A DNA stretch of 12,474 nt from Pseudomonadota bacterium (GTDB lineage: Bacteria; Pseudomonadota; Gammaproteobacteria; Burkholderiales; Burkholderiaceae_B): the NCBI GenBank assembly GCA_023432075.1, contig JAEYVD010000874.1:1-12474 (forward strand), given 5' to 3'. The notes beneath the pieces were generated by a model. That model had not been told where the DNA came from and made no database searches. It saw nothing but the letters and a program-made list of their open reading frames with translations. This document shows, in pieces, positions 1 through 6,380 of the stretch. Every line of letters starts with the position of its first letter. Position 1 is the first letter of the stretch. The position numbers and the translations under genes are program-made.

Positions 1-2
1 CG

Positions 3-398
3 CCAGCCGCTTTGCACACGCTGGCCGGCATGTTCGCGCGATTGCCCGGGAAGGCGCGCGAGATCCAGTTCGGCATCTTTCCGGACCAGGGCGGCGAAGG
101 GACCTTTTCGGTGGTGATCGGTCTGGAAGGGCCGGATCTGTATGTGCTTAACAAAGCCATCGAGGGCTACCGCGATCTCTTTGAGGTGGTGCACGGAGAA
201 GCAGGACTGGAGCCGCCGCTGCCCCTGTTTTCCACCGAGCCGGCGTTCTGCGTGCAGGACGCGATTGCCGACGTGGCGGCCGATTGGGTCGAAACGCTAT
301 GGGACCAGGCAGGCCGCGCCGTGTCGCCCTTGCCGGCGATGGTTTATGCCCACGACGATTACGGCACGGATCTGCCGCGGGCCTTGAGCCGGGCATAA
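3..398 (+). CDS. Hypothetical protein, C-terminal part (5' end outside window)
   Basis: The reading frame is open to the left edge and ends at TAA 396-398. A TTG at 12 and an ATG at 30 are possible starts, but neither has a ribosome site that can be judged and the frame continues upstream, so I treat the gene as 5'-truncated. The visible part, about 131 residues, is acidic and soluble-looking, with no signal peptide or membrane segment. It is rich in aromatic and acidic residues (for example FGIFPDQGGEGTFSVVIGL near its start and YAHDDYGTDLPRA near its end). The compact alpha/beta look resembles small uncharacterised DUF or immunity-type proteins, but I recognise no family. No functional link to the downstream genes is visible. 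Confidence 0.6.
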   Translation, partial: PAALHTLAGMFARLPGKAREIQFGIFPDQGGEGTFSVVIGLEGPDLYVLNKAIEGYRDLFEVVHGEAGLEPPLPLFSTEPAFCVQDAIADVAADWVETLWDQAGRAVSPLPAMVYAHDDYGTDLPRALSRA

Positions 399-565
399 CG
401 GCGAAGTTACTGGCGGACAAGGCGGGGGGCTGGGCAGCGTCGGCGGGTCCCAACGCGAAACATTCGAAACAACCCATTACGGCTGGTTTACCCGGAATGC
501 GCGTTGTCGGCGCGGTTCTGCGTCACGTTGGCTGCCACCAACTGTTTCAGCGGCCAAACCGGATG

Positions 566-593
566 TTGCGAATCGTTCCCAAGCCGGTAGGAT
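566..593 (+). promoter_or_regulatory. Candidate sigma70-like promoter for the lipoprotein gene
   Basis: TTGCGA (566-571) and TAGGAT (588-593) each match 4 of 6 bases of the -35 and -10 consensus and are 16 bases apart. Transcription would begin near 600, giving a leader of about 34 bases before the ATG at 634. This also argues against the upstream in-frame ATG at 592, which lies inside the -10 element. The rest of the 399-633 gap shows only a weak 5-bp hairpin (527-542, GTTGG/CCAAC). Confidence 0.3.
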
Positions 594-633
594 GCGCGCA
601 CGTTGCCGTCTTACCGACCCAAGGATCGATCCC

Positions 634-1683
634 ATGTCCCTGCCGCGCCCGCGCCTTGCCCTGTCTGCCCTGACGCTTGCCCTGACTCTGTCGGGCTGCG
701 TCACGATTCCGTCGTCCAACGGCGAGGGCACGGCGGACGATCCGCGGTACGGCAAGCTGGTCGACCTGATCGGCGAGGCGATGAAGGCGAACATGGCGGT
801 GGTGCTGGTCGCGGACCTGATGCCGCACGCCTCGCTGAAGGACGCCATGCTGATGACGACCTGGACCGGCAACACCGTCTGGATGTTCGAGGCGGACCCG
901 CGCATCACCTTCGGGCGCAAGTTCCAGAACAATTCGCTGCAGCGGGACAAGGACACGACCTACCTGTTCAAGGCCTTTGAAGTCCACATCCTGCCGCCGG
1001 GCAAATACCTGCTGACAGGCGGAGACGATTACAAGCTCAATGCCACGCTGAATCAGATCGGCGCGCGCCCCGGCGCTGAAGGGTCGGGCCGGGGCGCCAA
1101 CGGCACCGCGTACCTGTCGCCCGAGCTGTACCGCGAGTTCTACAAGGAAACGAACTGGCACGAAGGCACCACGGGCTCGCGGACCAGCACGCAGAAAGTC
1201 TGCACGGCCGTGCATCGCGGGTCGGGCGCCTGCGTCGCCTGGGGCGAGCAGCAGGTCACTGAAACCACGCCGGGATCGCGCGCCGGTTACTACGAAGACA
1301 CCACGTCGCGCGACATCCCGGCCATCAAGGTGCAGTCGCGCGTGCTGCCCAAGTTGGCGCTGGCCAGCTTCACGCTCAAGGGCGGGGATCTGGTGCTGAG
1401 CCAGCGCATGCACATGAAGACGCCCAGCTACAAGTTCAAGCAGTCCGCCTGCCGCGCGGTGGACCCGAAGATGATCGAGTGCCCGCTGGAAGACTTCACG
1501 GTTTACACGTGGCCCGCGCCGATGGATTTTGCGCAGAAGTACTTCGCGCAGCGCACGAACCTGACCGACGCGCAGCGCGAATTGCTGTCCAAGCTCAAGC
1601 CGATGCAGATCACGCCGTTGGGCAAGCAGGGCATGCAGGATCCGGTGTGGGGCGTGCCGCTGTCGATCGGCAAGGGGAAGTAG
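634..1683 (+). CDS. Putative exported lipoprotein, function unknown (349 aa)
   Basis: The ATG at 634 is preceded by AAGGA (621-625) at 8-base spacing. It opens a typical lipoprotein signal peptide: basic MSLPRPR, a hydrophobic stretch, then the lipobox LSGC with Cys22 as the lipidated residue. The in-frame ATG at 592 would add 14 residues and place charged residues ahead of this signal, so I reject it. The mature protein is soluble-looking. It contains two cysteine pairs with identical spacing, C190-X9-C200 and C273-X9-C283, both beginning C-x-A-V, which may form disulfides in the periplasm. The lack of a following Asp suggests outer-membrane sorting, which I infer from the usual +2 rule (Cys-Val). 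I recognise no domain. It converges tail-to-tail with the receptor gene on the other strand, 37 bases away, so it is not part of the iron cassette's transcript. Confidence 0.85.
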   Translation: MSLPRPRLALSALTLALTLSGCVTIPSSNGEGTADDPRYGKLVDLIGEAMKANMAVVLVADLMPHASLKDAMLMTTWTGNTVWMFEADPRITFGRKFQNNSLQRDKDTTYLFKAFEVHILPPGKYLLTGGDDYKLNATLNQIGARPGAEGSGRGANGTAYLSPELYREFYKETNWHEGTTGSRTSTQKVCTAVHRGSGACVAWGEQQVTETTPGSRAGYYEDTTSRDIPAIKVQSRVLPKLALASFTLKGGDLVLSQRMHMKTPSYKFKQSACRAVDPKMIECPLEDFTVYTWPAPMDFAQKYFAQRTNLTDAQRELLSKLKPMQITPLGKQGMQDPVWGVPLSIGKGK

Positions 1684-1720
1684 GGCATACCGGCACGCGG
1701 CGTTCTGCCCCGATGCGTAA

Positions 1721-4213
1721 TCAGTACGTGCCGCGCACCGTCAGCATCCAGTTGCGCGGTGCGCCATACCAATTTCCGCCATCGGCGTTGCCCACGCGTT
1801 CGTAGTAGACCTTGTCGAACACGTTGTTGGCATTCAGCGTGACCGTCCAGCTCGGCGCAAAGCGATACTGCGCCATCAGCCCGATCACGCCGTAGCCGGG
1901 CTGCGAAAAGCGGTAGGGCGTGCTCGATCCGTCCGGCCGGTACACGGAGCCCGAGACGAAGGTGGCGCTCTGCACGATTGCGTTGCCGCCCACGCGCCAG
2001 CGCGATAGCGAGCCCGGCAGCGTATAGGCGGTGGACAGCTTGAACAGGTGGCGCGGGGTGGTCGAGCTGAACACCGTGTTGTCGCTTTTGTCTCGGGAGT
2101 TGTTGAAGGTGTACCCCAGTGCCACTTCCCAGCCCGGCATCGCTTCGCCGCCAATTTCCACGTCCACGCCACGGCTCACGACCTTGCCCTGCGGCTGGTA
2201 GCAGCAGTTGCCGGCCCACGGATCGTTCGATTGGGGATAGCGCGGGTCGACGACGCCCGTGCCGGTGCGTTCGACGTTGAACAGGCTCAACGTGGCGTTC
2301 AGGCGGCCGTCCATCAGCTCACCTTTCAGTCCGGCCTCGTAGCTCTTGCCGCGAATCGCAGGCAACGACGAGCCCGGCGCGGGGCCAGCCTTCAGCAAGC
2401 CCTGCGGCTTGTGGATCGTGGAATAGCTGACATAGGCCGACCACGCGTCGTCCAGGTCGTAGATGATCCCGCCGTAAGGCGTGGTCTTGGTCGGTTCCTC
2501 ATAATCCGTGCGCGACGAAACCCGCCAGTCGGCGTTGCCGTCCGGCCGGTCCGAGACCGTCTGGAAAAACTTGTATCGGCTCATGCGCGCACCGGCGATC
2601 AGATGAAGACGCGAGGTCGGGTTGATGCGCAGCAAGCCGTAGATGCCCTTCTGCTCCTGCCCCCAGGGGTCATAGCGCAGTGTCAGCGGCACGTCCAGGT
2701 CCGGATTCCAGGCATTGCGGTCGAAGACGTTGACCGGCACCTGCCAGTTGTCGGCCGGCTTGCCCGTGTTCCATCGTCCTTCTGCGCGTTGGTAATCCGC
2801 GCCCAGCAGGATTTCATGGCTTTGCCCGAACATGTCGAAGCTGCCGCTCAGGTTGGCGTCGAACACGGTCTGTTCGTTGTCCATGACATAGCGTCCGCCG
2901 CCCCAGGTTGCGCCAGTGCCGTCCGCGGGATTGATGGCGTTGTAGCCAAAGGCCGTGGTCGAGCGCATGTCGCGGCGTTCTTGCGTGTAGTTGAGCTTGA
3001 GTTTCCAGCGGTCGAGAAAGCGCTGTTCCAGCTGCGCGAAGATCTGTTTGTTTTCGCCGGTTGCCAGGGCCCAGGGCTGCGTCAGGCTTGTCGACCGGGG
3101 CAGGCCGATGTCGCGGCCATCCGAATACCGGGGCAGGCCGCTGCCGTAGCCGCGTTCGCGCGTCTTCACGTAACTGCCCCCGAGCGTCAGCAGGGTGTCG
3201 CGCGTCAGGTCCGCTTCCAGCACGCCGTAAATCATCGGCGATTCGCTGTGCCGGTCGTCCAGATAGGAGTCGTTGTTCTGGTAGACGGCGACGGCGCGTC
3301 CGCGCAGGCGTCCATCGAAACCGAGCGGGCCGGTGGCGTCGATCATGCTGCGGTAGTTGTCCCAACTTCCGGCCGAGGCCTCCATCGTGAGCTGGTACTC
3401 GGCCAGCGGACGTTTGCGCACCAGGTTGATGATGCCGCCGGGATCGCCCATGCCGCCCAGCAGGCCGGAGGCGCCCCGCATGATTTCCACGCGGTCGTAG
3501 AACGCGAGATCCTGCGCGCCATCGTAGGTGAACGCGCCCAGCGCCAGCGGCGCGCCGCCGTCGATCTGCATGCTGGTGATCTGAAAGCCGCGCGAATAGA
3601 AGTTGTAGGCGTTGTAGCTCGCGCGCTGGACTGTAATGCCGGCCGCGTGCGTGAGCGCGTCGCTGACGCTGGTGAGGTGCTGATCCTCGATTTGCTGGCG
3701 CGTCACCACGGTCACGGATTGCGGCACTTCGCGGAATGCCAGATCCGTCTTGGACGCGGTGCTGGTAACGCGGCTGCTGTACGAACCCGTGCCTTCGGTG
3801 GTGCCGTCTTCCGCGCGGCGGGCCGTCACGGTAATGGCGGACAACGTGGCGGCGTCCAGGTTGTCGGGCTCGCGTTCGATGACCGCCGTGCCATTGGCCA
3901 CTGTGGCGATCAGCCCGCTGCCGGCGAGCAGGCGGTCAAGCGCCTGCTGCGCGGTAAGGCGCCCAGCCACGGGCGGCGCGGTCTTGCCTGCCACGAGCGC
4001 GGGGTCGTACAGCAGCTCCAGGGACATCTGGCGGGCGACTTCCACCAGTGCTTCGTGCAGGGGCTGGCGCGCGGAGTTGACGACGATAGGCGTGTCCGCG
4101 GCCAATGCGGCGGCGGGCGCCGCCGACAGGCAGAGCAGGGCGAGACTGACGCGGGTCAGTAGAAATCGCGCACGTGCGGGCGAACGGCGGTGAGCAAAAG
4201 ACAAAGGCGACAT
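1721..4213 (-). CDS. TonB-dependent ferric-siderophore receptor with STN signalling domain (830 aa)
   Basis: Outer-membrane receptor that imports a ferric siderophore using TonB energy and also signals to the FecR protein encoded upstream. From the ATG at 4213: signal peptide ending ALA near residue 38; STN domain about 43-115 (IVVNSARQPLHEAL through a LDRLLAGSGL segment); TonB box SAITVTA at 125-131; plug from about 160 (REVPQSVTVVT) containing the typical RVEIMRGASGLLGG and GGIINLVRKRP motifs; then a 22-strand-type barrel ending in Tyr830. A CC pair (GNCCYQPQG) precedes the conserved SRGVDVE strand, as in FhuE/FpvA-like receptors. In-frame GTG 4270 and ATG 4267 would add 18-19 residues, but they lack a ribosome site and weaken the signal peptide; GGAA about 9 bases before 4213 favours the chosen start. 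The gene order resembles Bordetella bupI-bupR-bfrZ. The substrate cannot be read from sequence. Confidence 0.92.
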   Translation of the reverse strand: MSPLSFAHRRSPARARFLLTRVSLALLCLSAAPAAALAADTPIVVNSARQPLHEALVEVARQMSLELLYDPALVAGKTAPPVAGRLTAQQALDRLLAGSGLIATVANGTAVIEREPDNLDAATLSAITVTARRAEDGTTEGTGSYSSRVTSTASKTDLAFREVPQSVTVVTRQQIEDQHLTSVSDALTHAAGITVQRASYNAYNFYSRGFQITSMQIDGGAPLALGAFTYDGAQDLAFYDRVEIMRGASGLLGGMGDPGGIINLVRKRPLAEYQLTMEASAGSWDNYRSMIDATGPLGFDGRLRGRAVAVYQNNDSYLDDRHSESPMIYGVLEADLTRDTLLTLGGSYVKTRERGYGSGLPRYSDGRDIGLPRSTSLTQPWALATGENKQIFAQLEQRFLDRWKLKLNYTQERRDMRSTTAFGYNAINPADGTGATWGGGRYVMDNEQTVFDANLSGSFDMFGQSHEILLGADYQRAEGRWNTGKPADNWQVPVNVFDRNAWNPDLDVPLTLRYDPWGQEQKGIYGLLRINPTSRLHLIAGARMSRYKFFQTVSDRPDGNADWRVSSRTDYEEPTKTTPYGGIIYDLDDAWSAYVSYSTIHKPQGLLKAGPAPGSSLPAIRGKSYEAGLKGELMDGRLNATLSLFNVERTGTGVVDPRYPQSNDPWAGNCCYQPQGKVVSRGVDVEIGGEAMPGWEVALGYTFNNSRDKSDNTVFSSTTPRHLFKLSTAYTLPGSLSRWRVGGNAIVQSATFVSGSVYRPDGSSTPYRFSQPGYGVIGLMAQYRFAPSWTVTLNANNVFDKVYYERVGNADGGNWYGAPRNWMLTVRGTY

Positions 4214-4259
4214 GGGGGCGTGTTCCAACGGGTTTACCGCGGCCTGCACAGGCAAGCCG

Positions 4260-4280
4260 GCACTCATCACTAACGAGTGC
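4260..4280. repeat. Short inverted repeat between FecR gene and STN receptor
   Basis: GCACTC (4260-4265) and GAGTGC (4275-4280) form a perfect 6-bp stem with a 9-base loop, in the 122-base gap between the FecR-family stop codon and the receptor ATG. It has no U-rich tail, so it is not a convincing terminator. It could be an mRNA structure or an operator upstream of the receptor. The hairpin falls over the rejected alternative starts at 4267/4270. Confidence 0.3.
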
Positions 4281-4335
4281 GGAACGGGCCCAATCCCTGA
4301 ATGACTGGGGGAGGTGAAATTGAAACTATTTGCAA

Positions 4336-5346
4336 CTACGGCGCCGGGGTCAGCACGTAGCGCCCTGCGTTTTCCTCGGTCACTCGCACGGGGGCAATGC
4401 GTGGCAGCAGCTTGAGCAGCGTGTCTGGCGTGTCGATACTGATCGTCCCCGCGATGCGGACCTGCGCCAGGCGCGCACCGTCAAGGCGGATGACGAACGG
4501 GGCATAACGGTTGATCTCGGCAACGGCGAGGGGCAGCGGGGTGTTGTTGAACACGATCCGGCCATCGCGCCAGGCGGTCACGGCGGCCACGTCGATAGCA
4601 TTGACCGCCGTCAGGCCGTCGCGGGTGGCGACGAGGCCCTGTCCCGGTCCCAGCGTTTCGCGGCGCCAGAACGCGAGGGAATCCGCGCGGACTTCGACGG
4701 CCCCCGCGCTGACCGCGACCTCGGTGGCGTCTTCGAACCGGCGCACATTGAATCGCGTGCCCGTCACCCGAACGACCGCGCGGCCTGCACGCACGATGAA
4801 GGGTCGCGACGAATCGGCGGTGACGGAGAAATTGGCCTCGCCGGATTCGAGCAGGACTTCACGCATGTCCGCGTAATAGCGCACGACGATCTGGGTGTCC
4901 GTATTCAGATCGATCAGCGAATTGTCGGGCAGCCTGGCGGTGCGCCGCTGTCCGTGCGCGGACAGCCATGATTGTTCGAAGGCGGGCGGACTCTGCCAGC
5001 GCAGGCCAACGCTCACCGCGCCCACCGCCAGCGCGCCCGCGCCTGCCAGCGTCCAACCCAGCATGGCGCGGCGGCCACGAGGTTCGGACCGCGCCGCGCC
5101 TGACGGCGGGACTGGCGGCGGCATTCCTGCCATTTCCCGTAATCGTTCGTGGCCGGCCTGGCCGGTGCTGGCCCATAGCCGTTCAAGCATCGCGTACTCG
5201 GTGCGGTGCGCAGCGTCCGCGTCGAGCCAGGCGTTCATTGCATCCTTATCCGCGGGGCTCAACAGGCCCGAACGCGCGCGCGCGAACCACGCTGCGGCAG
5301 CATCGCGCGGATCGGAGTATTGCGAGGGGTCCAAGGGAGCGTTCAT
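4336..5346 (-). CDS. FecR-family transmembrane sigma-factor regulator (336 aa)
   Basis: Inner-membrane protein that receives the signal from the receptor's STN domain in the periplasm and controls the FecI-family sigma factor in the cytoplasm. N-terminal DUF4880-like region about 12-58 with the family's spaced tryptophans W20, W40 and W58; one membrane segment about 94-115 (MLGWTLAGAGALAVGAV); periplasmic FecR domain about 130-222 with VRVTGTRFNVR; C-terminal STN-like segment with LAVAEINRYAPFVI. Length is normal for the family. ATG 5346 gives a standard N-terminus (MNAPLDPSQYSD) 19 bases after the sigma stop; the GTG at 5397 would overlap the sigma gene and add a non-homologous-looking extension. 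No Shine-Dalgarno is visible (the upstream stretch is C-rich), so translation probably depends on coupling to the sigma gene. Confidence 0.9.
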   Translation of the reverse strand: MNAPLDPSQYSDPRDAAAAWFARARSGLLSPADKDAMNAWLDADAAHRTEYAMLERLWASTGQAGHERLREMAGMPPPVPPSGAARSEPRGRRAMLGWTLAGAGALAVGAVSVGLRWQSPPAFEQSWLSAHGQRRTARLPDNSLIDLNTDTQIVVRYYADMREVLLESGEANFSVTADSSRPFIVRAGRAVVRVTGTRFNVRRFEDATEVAVSAGAVEVRADSLAFWRRETLGPGQGLVATRDGLTAVNAIDVAAVTAWRDGRIVFNNTPLPLAVAEINRYAPFVIRLDGARLAQVRIAGTISIDTPDTLLKLLPRIAPVRVTEENAGRYVLTPAP

Positions 5347-5365
5347 GGCGAGGGAGGGGCGCGGA

Positions 5366-5869
5366 TCAGCCCGGAATGCTGGCTGGCAGCGTATCACGCA
5401 GGTGGCGCATGGCCCGCATGATATAGCGTTCGACGCTATTGACGGACAGCCCCATCCGCGCCGCGATTTCCGGTTGGGTCAGACCGTCGAGGCGGTGCCA
5501 GATATAGGCCTGCCGGCACTTTTCTGGCAACTGCGCCAAGGCGGCGTCGATCGATCGCGCAAGCTGCACGCCGTCCAGATCGGCCGTGGCGTCGTCGAGC
5601 GCCGGATGTTCGTGATCGCCCAGATCATGTAGCGGCACGGCGGCGCGTTGGCTGAGCTTGCGCAGACCGCTTGCCAGGTTGTTGCGGCTGGCCTGATAGA
5701 GATAGGCGCACGGATCGGCCAGCGCGGCGCCTTCTCGCTTGAGCATGCCGAGCGCGGCATCCTGCAACGCATCTTCCGCCTCCTGGCGGTGCTCGCTGCG
5801 ACGCGTCCAGTCGCGAAACATCGTCGCATACTTGACGAGCCAGCTATCGGGCGGCGGGGGGATCGGCAC
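5366..5869 (-). CDS. FecI-family ECF RNA polymerase sigma factor (167 aa)
   Basis: Extracytoplasmic-function sigma factor expected to direct RNA polymerase to the promoter of its partner receptor gene. Region 2 is seen at about residues 20-60, including the EAEDALQDAALGML helix and YLYQASRNNL. Region 4 is seen at about 107-160 (AQLPEKCRQAYIWHRLDGLT, then the helix-turn-helix PEIAARMGLSVNSVERYI). There are only two sigma domains and no extra C-terminal domain. The start is a GTG at 5869. The ATG at 5903 is out of frame and its frame stops soon; an internal ATG 16 codons in would remove the beginning of region 2. No clear Shine-Dalgarno precedes the GTG. It is the first gene of the minus-strand cassette and its stop lies 19 bases before the FecR-family start. 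Confidence 0.9.
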   Translation of the reverse strand: MPIPPPPDSWLVKYATMFRDWTRRSEHRQEAEDALQDAALGMLKREGAALADPCAYLYQASRNNLASGLRKLSQRAAVPLHDLGDHEHPALDDATADLDGVQLARSIDAALAQLPEKCRQAYIWHRLDGLTQPEIAARMGLSVNSVERYIMRAMRHLRDTLPASIPG

Positions 5870-5898
5870 TGTCGGGAACGGACTGCGGAGGAGGCGGA

Positions 5899-5927
5899 AT
5901 CATAAATGATAATTAATTGCATTTCAA
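5899..5927 (-). promoter_or_regulatory. Housekeeping-type promoter of the FecI-family sigma gene
   Basis: On the minus strand TTGAAA (5927-5922) and TATGAT (5904-5899) each match 5 of 6 bases of the sigma70 hexamers and are separated by exactly 17 bases. Transcription would start near 5892, leaving a leader of only about 22 bases before the GTG start at 5869. This is the strongest promoter match in the window, and it fits the general rule that FecI-type sigma genes are transcribed from Fur-controlled housekeeping promoters. Confidence 0.65.
5907..5921. promoter_or_regulatory. Candidate Fur box within the sigma-gene promoter
   Basis: TGATAAT-T-AATTGCA matches the 7-1-7 Fur consensus (TGATAAT-N-ATTATCA) at 11 of 14 positions, with a perfect left half. 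It lies wholly inside the 17-base spacer of the sigma-gene promoter, so Fur-Fe bound here would block RNA polymerase. The location, ahead of an iron-signalling cassette, is what is expected of a Fur-regulated FecI-family gene. Confidence 0.6.
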
Positions 5928-5971
5928 TATTCCGCGGTCGGATGCGTAATGACGCGGCGCGCAATACCGGC

Positions 5972-5991
5972 TGCAAATCGCGAAAATTGCA
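5972..5991. repeat. Inverted repeat TGCAAAT/AATTGCA in the divergent control region
   Basis: TGCAAAT (5972-5978) and AATTGCA (5985-5991) are complementary at 6 of 7 positions around a 6-base spacer, directly upstream of the -35 element of the rightward promoter. The dyad is the size and position of an activator or repressor site. A copy of its TGCAAAT-N6-AATT core occurs on the minus strand at 4334-4318, ahead of the STN receptor. Confidence 0.4.
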
Positions 5992-5993
5992 TA

Positions 5994-6021
5994 TTGAATG
6001 AGTTTGATTCTTAGTTATACT
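5994..6021 (+). promoter_or_regulatory. Candidate promoter for the receptor-PepSY pair
   Basis: TTGAAT (5994-5999, 4/6) and TATACT (6016-6021, 5/6) are 16 bases apart, and a start point near 6028 is expected. This gives an untranslated leader of roughly 350 bases before the receptor ATG at 6381. The spacer (6000-6015) has only a weak Fur-box resemblance, unlike that of the leftward promoter. Its -35 region shares the sequence ATATTGAA, in mirror orientation, with the -35 region of the sigma-gene promoter. Confidence 0.45.
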
Positions 6022-6380
6022 CGGCAACATCTGTGAGGCGGGTAATGCCGTCCGTGCAGATCTCCGGTCTACGTACCAACGCAGTGGGCGGCTCGGCTTC
6101 GGCGGATCGCTTCGGTACGCCGGCGGGCCGGCGCATAAAGACAATAAAAACCAGCAAGGCCGTTCGCTTTTGCAGGGGAAATTCCGACATCGCATCGCCG
6201 TCGCGCGCGCGGGCGAGCACATTGCGCTCGCCTGGTGGCAGCGCATCAGACAGTCGAAAGTCATCTGCGGGCGAGCGCGATTGACAGTCTGTTCAAACGC
6301 ATTCTCCCGAGCGACGACGCATCGCCCCGTCGACCCGTCGCGATCGCCGCCGGCTTTTCGAACTCAACCTGGAGCACTGC
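6022..6380 (+). other. Long untranslated leader or control region before the second receptor
   Basis: About 360 bases hold no gene I can support. The short frames here have no ribosome site and no recognisable product; in particular no HemP-like motif is seen. The region contains a GC hairpin (6212-6232), a second copy of its left arm at 6270-6276, and an isolated TTGACA (6281-6286) without a matching -10. It may be a regulatory leader, or a closer promoter may exist that I cannot identify. Confidence 0.4.
6212..6232 (+). repeat. Hairpin with a competing arm in the receptor leader
   Basis: GGCGAGC (6212-6218) pairs perfectly with GCTCGCC (6226-6232) over a 7-base loop. A second GGCGAGC at 6270-6276 could pair with the same right arm, so two mutually exclusive structures are possible in the transcript. 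No U-run follows either one. Confidence 0.35.

Noticed and set aside
527..542. GTTGG/CCAAC hairpin as a terminator of the first gene
   Set aside because: Only 5 bp, far (about 130 bases) from the stop codon, and without a proper U-run.
592..633. Earlier in-frame ATG for the lipoprotein
   Set aside because: It overlaps the candidate -10 element, lacks a ribosome site and disrupts the lipoprotein signal; ATG 634 has AAGGA upstream.
2048..4162. 704-codon open frame on the plus strand opposite the STN receptor gene
   Set aside because: Composition is that of a codon-position shadow in GC-rich DNA (Arg/Ala/Gly/Val-rich, no motifs), and the minus strand encodes a clear receptor.
6011..6220. 69-codon minus-strand frame in the divergent control region, considered as a small iron-uptake protein such as HemP
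   Set aside because: No HemP motif, no ribosome site at either possible start, and no homologous feature recognised.
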